64,000 bases of DNA from DAOUKH01 sp034421515 (GTDB lineage Bacteria; Chloroflexota; Dehalococcoidia; SHYB01): NCBI GenBank assembly GCA_034421515.1, contig DAOUKH010000003.1, forward strand, positions 66,930 to 130,929, written 5' to 3'. The position numbers and the translations under genes are program-made. Shown piece by piece: positions 42,758-50,976 of this stretch (position 1 is its first letter; the number at the start of each line of letters is the position of its first letter). The notes under the pieces were generated by a model. The model worked only from the letters and a program-made list of their open reading frames with translations. It was not told the origin of the DNA and searched no databases.

Positions 42758-42784
42758 GCGGGCAGGCGCGCGGTTCACGGCGCG

Positions 42785-42793
42785 TGCTACATT
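42785..42793 (+). promoter_or_regulatory. Extended -10 promoter of membrane-protein gene
   Basis: TGCTACATT lies 42 nt before the ATG at 42836, matching the TGCTAYAAT pattern seen before rlmB and ftsH. Confidence 0.4.
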
Positions 42794-42835
42794 GTCGGCA
42801 GCACCACCGCCCGGCAGGAGAGAGCCCGAAGCCTC

Positions 42836-43402
42836 ATGTTGAAACTGATCGCCCCGCGAGACCTGGCCCCGATTCCCGCCGTCGCGGCGACGGCCTTTGT
42901 GGTCTTGGCCATTTTCGCCTGGACGGAGCGGACCGTCCTTGTCGACCCGGACGGGATGTCCGTTCCCTATTGGCCGTGGAAGCTGTGGCAAATCGGCCCG
43001 CTGCTGATGGGGTTGGGCGGCGTCTGGTGGCTCTGGTCGAGCACGCGCCACGTCCCCTGGTTGCGAAGCCTGGCGCTGGGCGCCTTGGGTCTGGTGGTGC
43101 TCGCCAACGCGTACAGCGGCCTGTTCGGCGACCATTGGGGGGACGTGTGGCGCACCGTCAACCCGCTGTTCATCGGGTCCTCCGCCGTGGCGGCGATGGC
43201 CTTTTGGCGCTACGGAGGCGAGGCGGGGCGCGTGGGAGCGGTGGTTTCGGTGGCGCTGGGCGCCCTCCTTTTCGCGAACGCCTACTTCGTCAACAACGGG
43301 ACTCTCTGGCAGGTGCTGGACCCGGTGCGGATGCTGACGGCACTGGCCTGGGCCGCCGTCGCCGGCCAGGTCAACGTCGCCGCGCCCGAAGACGCGGAGT
43401 GA
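42836..43402 (+). CDS. Small polytopic membrane protein, unknown function
   Basis: A 188-residue protein with about six hydrophobic helices (IPAVAATAFVVLAIFAW, GPLLMGLGGVWWLW, LGALGLVVLANAYSGLF, FIGSSAVAAMAFW, SVALGALLFANAYFV, MLTALAWAAVAG). Two half-repeats end in LANAYSGLFGDHW and FANAYFVNNGTLW, suggesting an internal duplication. No catalytic motif is recognised. It has its own promoter, and is convergent with the HAD gene. Confidence 0.7.
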   Translation: MLKLIAPRDLAPIPAVAATAFVVLAIFAWTERTVLVDPDGMSVPYWPWKLWQIGPLLMGLGGVWWLWSSTRHVPWLRSLALGALGLVVLANAYSGLFGDHWGDVWRTVNPLFIGSSAVAAMAFWRYGGEAGRVGAVVSVALGALLFANAYFVNNGTLWQVLDPVRMLTALAWAAVAGQVNVAAPEDAE

Positions 43403-43441
43403 TCGGCGACGGCCAAACCCCCGCTTCAACGGGGTTGCGCC

Positions 43442-44092
43442 CTATGTGCCGGCTACTTCCGCCCTGATCTCCTCGACCACGCCGGCGAGCGCCGGGAAGT
43501 CCGCGGCCGACCGAATGCCCGGCGGCGGCTCGGCCGATGCTTGGCCGAACAGCACCGCGTGCATGCCCTTCTCCGCCGCCGCCGACACGTTGGGGAGCTT
43601 GTCGTCGACGAAGACGTGCGCGGCAGCGCCAGATGTTGCCAGGAAGGCATCGTAAATGGCGCCGTCCGGCTTGCGGTGTCCGACGTCGCCGCTGATGGTC
43701 CACGAAACGATGGAATCGGTGAGGCCGAAGTGCACCGCCCGCGCCGCCGCCCATTCCGCGAGGTCGTTCGAGATGCAGGCCACCCGCAGGCCGGCCTCCT
43801 TGCACCAGCGGAGAAAGTCCACGAGGCCGTCGGTCAGCGTGTAGCGGGACATCAGCCGCCGGTCCAGGAGCGCGGGGTCTTCGGCGACTCCCCAGCGCCG
43901 CCACAGCTCCGCCGAATCGATGTTGCCCAGCGCCGCCTCGATGTAGCTGCCGACGATCTCGGCGTCGGTCTTGGTGCACCCCAGATCTCGGAGGAGCGGG
44001 ATCGCCAAGTCCCCGAGGTCATCGCCCGGTTGGTACATCACCCCCATAGCGTCGAGCACGACCACGAGGTCTGACATCGAGGAAGGCGTCAC
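43442..44092 (-). CDS. HAD-superfamily hydrolase
   Basis: A 216-residue HAD phosphatase-like protein. Motif I is VVVLDAMGVMY (the second Asp of DxD is Met), motif II CISNDLAEW, motif III Lys in GHRKPDGAIY and motif IV VFVDDKLPNV. The nucleophile, Thr/Ser and metal Asp residues are there, but the missing second Asp (general acid in phosphatases) suggests a different leaving group or weak phosphatase activity. It overlaps the VOC gene by 4 nt, so the two probably act together. Confidence 0.85.
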   Translation of the reverse strand: MTPSSMSDLVVVLDAMGVMYQPGDDLGDLAIPLLRDLGCTKTDAEIVGSYIEAALGNIDSAELWRRWGVAEDPALLDRRLMSRYTLTDGLVDFLRWCKEAGLRVACISNDLAEWAAARAVHFGLTDSIVSWTISGDVGHRKPDGAIYDAFLATSGAAAHVFVDDKLPNVSAAAEKGMHAVLFGQASAEPPPGIRSAADFPALAGVVEEIRAEVAGT

Positions 44093-44982
44093 GCGCCCTC
44101 GTTCCGCAGGTCGCGCTGGGTGAAGCCGAGGACGGCACCCCAGGCGTCTTCCCGGTCGATGACGATCGTCTCGGGGCCGTCCGGCTCGAAGCGCACGCCC
44201 TTCGACCCCAGGAACTCCGCCGCCTTCCGCACGTCCTTGACCTTGAAGGTGATCGCGTAGAGCGTCTCGCCCGACCGCTCCAACTCCCGCCCTTCCGGGC
44301 CGGAGGCCGAGAGCGGCTCGGCGGCCTCCATGATCGACACGTCGCCCAGGGCGAAGTAGCCGCTGCGCTTCCGGCCGGCCGTCTCCTCCTCGAGAAGGAG
44401 CTTCCCTCCGAGTGTGTCTTCATAGAGGCCCTTTGCTTTCGCCAAGTCCATGACGACGGTTGTGAAGTGGGAGACCCGCTCGATGCCGAGGGGATGCTCG
44501 TCGCGCCAGAAGGTCGACGACCAGCCGGGCTTGAGGCGGGGGTCGAGGTCCTTGCTGAGGCCGCCGAATGGGGCGAACTCGAGGATGCCATAGGTGTCCT
44601 TGGGGTGGGTCCAGACCGCGCGGCCCGGCCGGGGGGCCTCCAGGCGGTCGCCGCCGGTGCTGTACATCCGCACGTTGTGCTCCGTGAGCGTTCGAAAGGC
44701 CTCGTCGACGCTGTCCACGAACCACGCCACGGAGTGCAAGCGCTGCCCGAACCTCGCGTGGAACCGGCCCAGTGCCGAATGCTCCGCGCCGGGCACTTTC
44801 GCCGGCGACACCGGCTCCATGACGAAGTCGCCGATGGCCAGCAGGGACGCGTCCCGCATCGCCTCCGCCATGTAGCCGCGGTAGTAGCGAATGGGGGCGA
44901 AGACCTCGTCGTACCAAGCGTCGGCAGCGTCGAGGTCGCTCACGACGTGCACGACGTGGTAGACCATGCCGAGCTTGAACAC
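44089..44982 (-). CDS. VOC-superfamily (glyoxalase/dioxygenase fold) protein
   Basis: A 297-residue protein with two vicinal-oxygen-chelate modules. Module 1: MVYHVVHVVSDLDAADAWYDEVF ... RLHSVAWFVDSVDEAFRTL ... YGILEFAPF (metal His, His, Glu). Module 2: IERVSHFTTVVMDLAKAKGLYEDTLGGKLL ... LYAITFKVKDVRKAAEFLGSKG. Possible isomerase, lyase or dioxygenase; the substrate is unknown. Precedes the HAD gene with ATGA overlap and follows tRNA-Asn in the same orientation. Confidence 0.82.
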   Translation of the reverse strand: MFKLGMVYHVVHVVSDLDAADAWYDEVFAPIRYYRGYMAEAMRDASLLAIGDFVMEPVSPAKVPGAEHSALGRFHARFGQRLHSVAWFVDSVDEAFRTLTEHNVRMYSTGGDRLEAPRPGRAVWTHPKDTYGILEFAPFGGLSKDLDPRLKPGWSSTFWRDEHPLGIERVSHFTTVVMDLAKAKGLYEDTLGGKLLLEEETAGRKRSGYFALGDVSIMEAAEPLSASGPEGRELERSGETLYAITFKVKDVRKAAEFLGSKGVRFEPDGPETIVIDREDAWGAVLGFTQRDLRNEGA

Positions 44983-45005
44983 GTCAGCCTCCTAGGTCAG
45001 GGGCG

Positions 45006-45081
45006 TGGCTCCCGGAGCAGGACTCGAACCTGCGACCAATCGGTTAACAGCCGACCGCTCTACCAACTGAGCTATCCGGGA
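45006..45081 (-). tRNA. tRNA-Asn (GTT)
   Basis: Minus strand: acceptor TCCCGGA/TCCGGGA, D-arm AGCTCAGTTGGTAGAGC, anticodon stem GTCGG/CCGAT-type around loop CTGTTAA (anticodon GTT), GGTTCGAGTCC T-arm and encoded CCA. Confidence 0.95.
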
Positions 45082-45148
45082 GCGTGGCGGCCGGCCCCGG
45101 GGCCGGCGCGTTGGGCGGGGCCATCTGAATTATAGCAAAGGCCCCCGG

Positions 45149-46495
45149 CTACTTGCCGATGCAGAACTGGCTGAAGATGCGGTCGAGCAGGTCTTCGCTG
45201 ACGTCTTCGCCGGTGATCTCTCCGAGGGCGCCAAGGGCGGCCGCGAGGTCGATGGTCACGAAGTCCTCGGGGGCGCCTTCCGCCAGCGCGGCGCCGGCGG
45301 CACGGGTATGCGCCAGGGCGCGTTCGAGGGCGTCCTTGTGGCGCGCGTTGGTGATGAGCACGTCGTCCGGCGTGACGACCCTGCCGCCGAGCGCGGCGTC
45401 GGCCATGGCGCGGTGGAGGTCGGCCATCCCCTCGCCGGTGAGCGCCGAGAAGCGCACCGCCGACGGGCCAAGCTCGGCGAGGTCGGCGGCCGCGGGGAGG
45501 TCGGCCTTGTTGGCGACCACCACCACGGGCTTGCCGTTGGCGGAGCCCGCGATCCGCAGGTCCTCCTCCGTCAGAGGGCGGCTCATGTCGACCACGGCCA
45601 GCAGCAGATCGGCCCGCTCCGCGGCGGCGTGGCTCCGCTCTATTCCCATCCGCTCGACGCGTCCACGCGCGCCGTGCATCCCCGCGGTGTCGATCAACCG
45701 GAAGGGGATGCCCTCGACACGCGCGACCTCTTCGACGGTGTCGCGGGTGGTGCCGGGGACGTTGGTGACGATGGCCCGCTCTTCGCCGAGCAGCCGGTTG
45801 AGCAGGCTCGACTTCCCGACGTTCGGCCGCCCCACGATGGCAGTCGTCACGCCGTGCCGGTAGACCATTCCCGCATCCGCGAGGTCAAGCAGCACCGCGA
45901 TGCGCTCCTTGGCCTCCTCAACGATGTGGGCGGGCGCGATGTCGATCTGCGTCTCGACCTCGTCTTCGGGGAAATCGATGCAGGCGGTCAGGTACGCCTG
46001 CAGGTGGAGCAGCCGTTCGCGCACCTCGCGAATGGGCTCGGAGAGGCGGCCCCGCAGACCGGCGACGGCGTGGCGCAGACCGGCGTCACTGCGCGCCTCG
46101 ATGACGCCGAGCACCGACTCGGCCTGCGCCAGGTCGATCCGCCCGTTCAGAAAGGCGCGGAGGGTGAACTCGCCGGGGTTGGCGGGCCTCGCCCCCGCCC
46201 CGATGGCGAGCGAGACGATGCGCTCCAGGGCCACGGGGCTCCCGTGGCAGGTGATCTCGGCGGTGTCCTCGCGGGTGTAGGTGCGCGGGGCGGTCATCGC
46301 CACCACGACCGCCTCGTCCACCACCGACCCGTCGCCGGGGTCGCGGATGCGCCCCACGCAGGCCATGCGGTCCTCAACGGCGCCGTCGAAGATCTCCCGC
46401 AGGACCCGGTGCGCGCCGGGCCCGCTTAGCCGCACGATGCCGAGGCCGGCCTCCCCCGGCGCCGTCGCCACCGCCACGATCGTGTCGTCGTACAT
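45149..46495 (-). CDS. mnmE: tRNA modification GTPase MnmE
   Basis: With MnmG it makes the 5-carboxymethylaminomethyl group on wobble uridine. The 448-residue protein has the N-terminal folate-binding domain (DDTIVAVATAPGEAGLGIVRLSG), TYTREDTAEITCHGSP, a central helical domain, the G domain (GRPNVGKSSLLNRLLGEERAIVTNVPGTTRD, DTAGMH, NKAD) and the essential C-terminal CIGK. MnmG is not in the window. A TATAAT only 6 nt before the ATG implies a leaderless mRNA. Confidence 0.96.
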   Translation of the reverse strand: MYDDTIVAVATAPGEAGLGIVRLSGPGAHRVLREIFDGAVEDRMACVGRIRDPGDGSVVDEAVVVAMTAPRTYTREDTAEITCHGSPVALERIVSLAIGAGARPANPGEFTLRAFLNGRIDLAQAESVLGVIEARSDAGLRHAVAGLRGRLSEPIREVRERLLHLQAYLTACIDFPEDEVETQIDIAPAHIVEEAKERIAVLLDLADAGMVYRHGVTTAIVGRPNVGKSSLLNRLLGEERAIVTNVPGTTRDTVEEVARVEGIPFRLIDTAGMHGARGRVERMGIERSHAAAERADLLLAVVDMSRPLTEEDLRIAGSANGKPVVVVANKADLPAAADLAELGPSAVRFSALTGEGMADLHRAMADAALGGRVVTPDDVLITNARHKDALERALAHTRAAGAALAEGAPEDFVTIDLAAALGALGEITGEDVSEDLLDRIFSQFCIGK

Positions 46496-46501
46496 GGCGG
46501 C

Positions 46502-46507
46502 ATTATA
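46502..46507 (-). promoter_or_regulatory. -10 box giving leaderless mnmE mRNA
   Basis: Perfect TATAAT on the minus strand, 6 nt before the mnmE ATG, so the expected start of transcription is at or next to the A of the start codon. No Shine-Dalgarno is present. Confidence 0.6.
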
Positions 46508-46532
46508 GAGTCGGCGCGCCGCGGGACAGCAG

Positions 46533-47204
46533 CTACTCGGCCCCGTCGGCGGCCTTGGGCCGGTAGTGGCCCTGATACGCCTCCGGCAGCAGGTCGGCGA
46601 CGCGCTGCATCATCATGTCGGCCAAGGCCTGACGCTGCTCCCTGTCCAGCGTTCCTTCGATGACGGGGAGCGAAAACGGCGCTCCAATGACGACCCGGAT
46701 CACGGGGCGCTCCCAGAGGATGGTCCGCCAGCGGAACTTCTCCGTCCCGGTGACCGCGACGGGGAGAATCGGCGCGTTGGACCGCACGGCGAGCAGGGCG
46801 GCGCCGGGCCTGGCCCGCCTCATGCCCCCGCTCCGCGAGCGGGTGCCCTCGGGGAACATCCCCACGACGTGGTCGGTGGAGAGCAGGTCCAGGACCGCGC
46901 CGATCGTCTCACGGTTGGCCAAGCCCGTCCGGTCGAGGGGTATGGCGCCGAAGTTCTTGGCCAAGAAGCCCGCCAGAGGATGCTCCGTGATCTCAGTCTT
47001 GGCGAGGTAATGGGTCTTCCGGCCCACGGAGGCGGGCACCAAGCCGGTGTCGCTGTAGTGCAGATGGTTCGAGATGACGATCAGCGGCCCGTGAGGCGGG
47101 ACGTTCTCCCTGCCGACCAGGGTGAAGCGCGTCAACAGGCGGAAGACGAGCATGGTGAACCCGATCAGGAACCCATAGTGAAGGCGTTGGTAGAGCCGGA
47201 TCAT
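46533..47204 (-). CDS. plsC: 1-acyl-sn-glycerol-3-phosphate acyltransferase
   Basis: A 223-residue membrane-associated acyltransferase of phospholipid synthesis. ISNHLHYSDT is the NHx4D catalytic motif, LAKTEITEHPLAGFLAKNFGAIPLDR and MFPEGTRSRSGGM are motifs II and III, and ALLAVRSNAPILPVAVTGTEKF is motif IV. A hydrophobic N-terminus anchors it. Its start overlaps the end of cmk by 4 nt, a common cmk-plsC arrangement. Confidence 0.93.
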   Translation of the reverse strand: MIRLYQRLHYGFLIGFTMLVFRLLTRFTLVGRENVPPHGPLIVISNHLHYSDTGLVPASVGRKTHYLAKTEITEHPLAGFLAKNFGAIPLDRTGLANRETIGAVLDLLSTDHVVGMFPEGTRSRSGGMRRARPGAALLAVRSNAPILPVAVTGTEKFRWRTILWERPVIRVVIGAPFSLPVIEGTLDREQRQALADMMMQRVADLLPEAYQGHYRPKAADGAE

Positions 47205-47905
47205 GGTCCCGCCGCGATGCGGCCCTCGGCAATGCGCACGATCTCGTCCACCACGTCTTCGACGCCGCTACTCGTCGTGTCGATGCGGCGGGCGTCGGCG
47301 GCGGCGGTGAGGGGGGACAGGTCCCGGCCGCTGTCGAGGCCGTCGCGCCGGACGAGGTCGGCGAGTACGTCCTCATAGGACACGGACTCGCCTCGATCGC
47401 GGCGCTCCTCGAACCGGCGGCGGGCGCGCTCTTCCGGCGAGGCGTCCAGGTAAATCTTCAGCGGGGCGTCGGGCAGCACGACGGTCCCGATGTCCCGCCC
47501 CACCATCACCACCCGCCCCTCGGTGGCGAAGCGGCGCTGGAGCGCTACGAGCTCACGGCGCACGCCGCCGACCGCCGACACCCGCGACACGGCGCGGTCG
47601 ACTTCCGGTCGCGTGATTGCCTCGGTGAGGTCGCGGTCGCCCGCGTAGATCGCCGGCGCCGCCCCCTGCCCCGGCCTTAGGTCGAGGCCGGTCCCTCTCG
47701 TGAGGACTGCGAGCGCCTCGTCGTCCTCCGTGTCCACGCCCGCCTCCAGCGCCAGCACCGTCACCGCCCGGTACATGATGCCGGTGTCGACAAAGCGGTA
47801 GCCGAGGCGCTGGGCGAGCGCCCGGCCGACCGTCGTCTTTCCCACGGCCCCCGGCCCGTCGACGGCGATGACGCCGACGGCGGCATGCTCCTGCGGCGAG
47901 TCCAT
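47201..47905 (-). CDS. cmk: (d)CMP kinase
   Basis: Phosphorylates CMP/dCMP with ATP. VIAVDGPGAVGKTTVGRALAQRLGYRFVDTGIMYRAV contains the P-loop and DTG-MYR nucleotide site; VGRDIGTVVLPDAPLKIYLDASPEERARRR and RRDGLDSGRDLSPLTAAADA are the arginine-rich lid. ATG 47905 (MDSPQE) is chosen because the TATAAT of the promoter overlaps the upstream ATG at 47914; with this start the mRNA is leaderless. About 234 residues, normal length. Confidence 0.93.
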   Translation of the reverse strand: MDSPQEHAAVGVIAVDGPGAVGKTTVGRALAQRLGYRFVDTGIMYRAVTVLALEAGVDTEDDEALAVLTRGTGLDLRPGQGAAPAIYAGDRDLTEAITRPEVDRAVSRVSAVGGVRRELVALQRRFATEGRVVMVGRDIGTVVLPDAPLKIYLDASPEERARRRFEERRDRGESVSYEDVLADLVRRDGLDSGRDLSPLTAAADARRIDTTSSGVEDVVDEIVRIAEGRIAAGP

Positions 47906-47912
47906 GGGCGTC

Positions 47913-47918
47913 ATTATA
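47913..47918 (-). promoter_or_regulatory. -10 box giving leaderless cmk mRNA
   Basis: TATAAT on the minus strand, 7 nt before ATG 47905. It decides the start: ATG 47914 would overlap the -10 itself. Confidence 0.6.
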
Positions 47919-47966
47919 GGGAAGCCCACAGCGCCTGAGCGCTGCTTGCATAGTGCGTTCAACGAT

Positions 47967-47985
47967 GTCATGATGCTTGCATGAC
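47967..47985. promoter_or_regulatory. GTCATG-N7-CATGAC inverted repeat at vapB start
   Basis: The inverted repeat spans the start codon of the antitoxin gene, an expected place for autoregulation by a ribbon-helix-helix antitoxin. Confidence 0.4.
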
Positions 47986-48217
47986 GGTACAGATCACCAT
48001 ACGAGGCGTCCCCGACGAGGTCCGCGACGAACTCGCCGTCCGCGCCGCCCTGCAGCGGAAGTCCATGGAGGAGTTCTTGCGCGGCGAGCTGGAGCGCATC
48101 ACGTCGAGGCCGTCCATAGACGCTTGGCTGCAGGACGTTCGCGCGGGCAAGGAGGCTATGGGCACCCGCATCCCACCCTCGGTCATCCTCCGGGCCCGCG
48201 ACGCGGACCGGAGATGA
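47981..48217 (+). CDS. FitA/VapB-type ribbon-helix-helix antitoxin
   Basis: A 78-residue antitoxin: TVQITIRGVPDEVRDELAVRAALQRKSMEEFLRGELERI is the Arc-like ribbon-helix-helix, with a C-terminal tail SIDAWLQDVRAGKEAMGTRIPP that should wrap the PIN toxin. It overlaps the toxin gene by 4 nt (ATGA). Confidence 0.88.
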   Translation: MTVQITIRGVPDEVRDELAVRAALQRKSMEEFLRGELERITSRPSIDAWLQDVRAGKEAMGTRIPPSVILRARDADRR

Positions 48218-48615
48218 CAACGGTCGTCGACGCTTCCGTACTTGTCGCGGCCTTGGTCGACTCCGGGCGCGAGGGAAGCTGGGCGGAATGGGTGATCGCG
48301 GACGACGCCCTCGCCGGGCCGGAATTGGTCTTGGCCGAGGCCACCAACATCCTGCGGCGGCTCGAGTTGGCGGGACACTTGCCGCGGCCGGATGCGGAGA
48401 GCGCCCACGAGCGCATGCTGCGCCTCGACGTCGTGTTGTTCTCCTTCGCCCCCTTCGCCCGGCGCGTGTGGGCGCTGCGAGAGAACCTCACCTGCTACGA
48501 CGCCTGGTACGTCGCGCTGGCTGAGGCGCTCGAGTGCCCCTTGGCCACGCTCGACCGCAGGCTAAGCCGCGCCGACGGCCCCGCCTGCGGAGTAGTCACG
48601 CCCTACCGTTCATAG
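48214..48615 (+). CDS. vapC: VapC-type PIN ribonuclease toxin
   Basis: A 133-residue PIN domain. Acidic metal ligands are seen in VVDASVLVAAL (Asp), LVLAEATNILRR (Glu) and TCYDAWYVALAEALECPLATLDRRL (two Asp). Likely cleaves a tRNA or rRNA when free of antitoxin. Directly coupled to the antitoxin upstream. Confidence 0.9.
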   Translation: MTTVVDASVLVAALVDSGREGSWAEWVIADDALAGPELVLAEATNILRRLELAGHLPRPDAESAHERMLRLDVVLFSFAPFARRVWALRENLTCYDAWYVALAEALECPLATLDRRLSRADGPACGVVTPYRS

Positions 48616-48746
48616 CTTCGCCGCCGAGCCGGACGCCGACAACCCCGATTCGCGGCGAGCGCGTATACTCTTAACGACCGTAACGAGCGCGCCGGTGAGC
48701 CCGGCCACGGCCGCAACCCCTTCAGATCGACCGTTCAAGGAATCGC

Positions 48747-49379
48747 ATGCGCATCTTTCGACCTCGCTCCTTCATCTCTATCGCCCTGCTCGGCGTTCTC
48801 GCCGCGGTCACCGTGGGGGCCTGCAACGGGGGTTCCACCCCTTGCCGCAACGACGACCCTCTTGAGCCGGCTCCAGCCCAACGCGGCAACCAGATGTCGG
48901 TGCAGGCGCACAGCCTCACGCTGACCGACGAGATCTACTACCTCGCCGACAACGTCGCATGGGTAATCCGGCAGCCCGACCCGGAGCGGACCATCGCCAT
49001 CGTTGAGATCACGGCGCGCAATGACCGGTCGGACAAAGTGCGGGTCGAGGTCGGGCCCGATGCCTTCCGTCTGCTCGACGAGGACTCCAACGAATACGCT
49101 CCCATCAACCCGTTCGACTCGGACGGGGGTTTCGTGCAGCTTGCCCCGAACCCGCCCGCGACCCAGCCCTACTACTACTGCGATCCCGCGCCCCCGCAGA
49201 ACGTGGAGTTCGTCTGGGGCCCGTTCGACCTCGAGCGCACCTACGGAATCCGCGGACTGACCCTCTTCGACGTTCCCCGGGGGCTGGAGTACTCGCAGCT
49301 TCGCTGGCGGGCGATCGAGGCGGTCTTCGTGCGTTTCGAAGGGGCGTTCGACGGGGCGAGCGAGCATCTAGGCCCGTGA
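48747..49379 (+). CDS. Lipoprotein of unknown function, copy 1
   Basis: A 210-residue secreted lipoprotein. The signal peptide ends VGAC (Cys26 by lipobox). The mature part has QMSVQAHSLTLTDEIYYLAD, RTIAIVEITARNDR, FRLLDEDSNEYAPI, a PYYYCDP motif and FDVPRGLEYSQLRW. This is a single beta-rich domain like DUF4352-type telokin-like lipoproteins. It is a close paralogue of the next gene, with the same Cys positions (one near the N-terminus in PCRND, one in YYYC), which could form a disulfide. Confidence 0.8.
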   Translation: MRIFRPRSFISIALLGVLAAVTVGACNGGSTPCRNDDPLEPAPAQRGNQMSVQAHSLTLTDEIYYLADNVAWVIRQPDPERTIAIVEITARNDRSDKVRVEVGPDAFRLLDEDSNEYAPINPFDSDGGFVQLAPNPPATQPYYYCDPAPPQNVEFVWGPFDLERTYGIRGLTLFDVPRGLEYSQLRWRAIEAVFVRFEGAFDGASEHLGP

Positions 49380-49442
49380 CCATGGCGCCCGGGTCGCGGT
49401 TGAGAGTCGGGCGAAACGGGCCGGCCGCGATGGGCTGCTGGA

Positions 49443-50207
49443 TTGGCTCGCTTGCGTAGCAAGGTACGCTTGCTGCCTGCCGCCGTGGCCGTGAGTGTGC
49501 TCGCATTGTTGTTGGCCGGCTGCTCTTCGGCCATCGACCCCGAGGACTTGACGGCGACCGTGGAGGCGCGCGTGGCGACGGCACTGGCCCTGCAACCCAC
49601 CGCCACACCTCAGGAGATAACGATACCTCAGTCGATGGCGATACCGTGGAGTAGGGATTCGTCCGCCTGCCGCGACGGCGGCCCGCTAGACCCGCTCCCC
49701 GCTCAACGCGGCGGCCAAATGTCGGTGCAGGTCCACGGCCTGACGTTGACCGACGAGATCTACTACCTCGCCGATGGCGTCTCGTACGTGGTCCGGCAGC
49801 CCGACCCTCGGCGGACTATCGCCGTCGTCGACATCACGGCCCGCAACCACCGGAATGCCCACGTGCGGGAAGGCATCGGGCGCGACTCCTTCCGGCTGCT
49901 CGACGACGTATCGAACCAGTACCCTCCCATCGATCCGTTCGATACCGAAGGGGGGTTCGTGCATCCGGCCCCGAACCCGCCCGCGGCCCAGCCCTACTAC
50001 TATTGCAACCCGGCGCCCCCACGGGAACTCACGTTCATCTGGGGCCTGTTCGATCTACCGGGGAGTAACATTGGCACCCAAGGGCTCGCCCTCTTCGACG
50101 TTCCCCGCGGGCTGGAGTATGCGCAGCTTCGCTGGCAAGCGGTCGAGCTCGTGGCCGTCCCGTTCGAGGGTGCGTTCGACGGGGCAAGCGAGCATTTCGG
50201 ACAGTGA
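49443..50207 (+). CDS. Lipoprotein of unknown function, copy 2
   Basis: A 254-residue paralogue of the preceding gene, 63 nt downstream. Signal peptide ending LAGC, then an added segment of about 45 residues (DPEDLTATVEARVATALALQ) before the shared domain QMSVQVHGLTLTDEIYYLADG ... PYYYCNP ... FDVPRGLEYAQLRW ... FEGAFDGASEHFG. A TTG at 49443 is the start used. The spacing and similarity indicate tandem duplication. Role unknown; surface-exposed by lipidation. Confidence 0.8.
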   Translation: MARLRSKVRLLPAAVAVSVLALLLAGCSSAIDPEDLTATVEARVATALALQPTATPQEITIPQSMAIPWSRDSSACRDGGPLDPLPAQRGGQMSVQVHGLTLTDEIYYLADGVSYVVRQPDPRRTIAVVDITARNHRNAHVREGIGRDSFRLLDDVSNQYPPIDPFDTEGGFVHPAPNPPAAQPYYYCNPAPPRELTFIWGLFDLPGSNIGTQGLALFDVPRGLEYAQLRWQAVELVAVPFEGAFDGASEHFGQ

Positions 50208-50209
50208 CG

Positions 50210-50974
50210 ATGGCGCCTGGGCCGCACATCCGAACGGAAACGCGCGGCGGCGTGTGCCTCATCACGCTCGACCGCCCCGATTCGGGGAACCGCATCACCG
50301 AGCCGTTGGCGCTCGCCTTCATCGACGCCGTGCACGGCGCCATTGATGACGACGACGTCTCCGTGGTCGTCATCGCGGGCTCGGGGGGAGTCTTCAGCCT
50401 CGGGGCCGACGCCACGCTGGCCGAGATCCGGCCGGAGAGCGCGGCGCGGCGCGGCGTCGCCGCCGCCGTCGGCCTGTTGGCGAAGCCGGTGATCGCCGCC
50501 ATGAACGGCGACGCGATCGGCCAGGGGCTCGAGCTTGCCCTCGCCTGCGACCTGCGGGTGATCTCCGAAGAGGCGCGGCTGGCGCTCGACCAGATCGCCA
50601 ACGGCGAGCTTCCCTGGGACGGCGGCACACAACGCCTTCCCCGGCTCGTTCCCAGGAGCGTGGCGGCGGAAATGCTGCTCCTCGGCCGCGCCCTCACCGC
50701 CGATGAGGCCCTGAAGTTCGGCCTCGTCTCCCAAGTCGCGCCCCCCGCGGACGTCGAAGCGCGAGCGATGGACCTCGCCGAGCGGCTGGCCAACGCGGCC
50801 CCCATCGCCAACGCCTACGCCAAGGAAGCCATCCTCGCGGGGATGGACCTGCCCCTCGACCAAGCGCTGCGCCTCGAAGCCGATCTCGCGGTCCTCCTTC
50901 ACGCCTCCCGCGACCGGGACGAGGGCATCCGCGCCTTCCTCGAAAAGCGGCCTCCGAAGTTCACCGGCGAGTAG
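50210..50974 (+). CDS. Enoyl-CoA hydratase/isomerase (crotonase) family protein 1
   Basis: A 254-residue crotonase-fold acyl-CoA enzyme. VCLITLDRPDSGNRITEPLALAF, the oxyanion loop SGGVFSLGADATLAEI, MNGDAIGQGLELALACDLRVISEEARLAL and ELPWDGGTQRLPRLV are the usual blocks; the Glu of GELPW may be the general acid/base. GTG 50204, which overlaps the previous stop, is an alternative start. It is 2 nt from a second crotonase, and upstream of an acyl-CoA synthetase, suggesting beta-oxidation or aromatic-acid breakdown. Confidence 0.87.
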   Translation: MAPGPHIRTETRGGVCLITLDRPDSGNRITEPLALAFIDAVHGAIDDDDVSVVVIAGSGGVFSLGADATLAEIRPESAARRGVAAAVGLLAKPVIAAMNGDAIGQGLELALACDLRVISEEARLALDQIANGELPWDGGTQRLPRLVPRSVAAEMLLLGRALTADEALKFGLVSQVAPPADVEARAMDLAERLANAAPIANAYAKEAILAGMDLPLDQALRLEADLAVLLHASRDRDEGIRAFLEKRPPKFTGE

Positions 50975-50976
50975 CC

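Noticed and set aside
40424..43429. A 1001-codon open frame on the minus strand
   Set aside because: Antisense to ftsH, dinB and the 42836 gene, all with clear motifs; no recognisable domain in the shadow.
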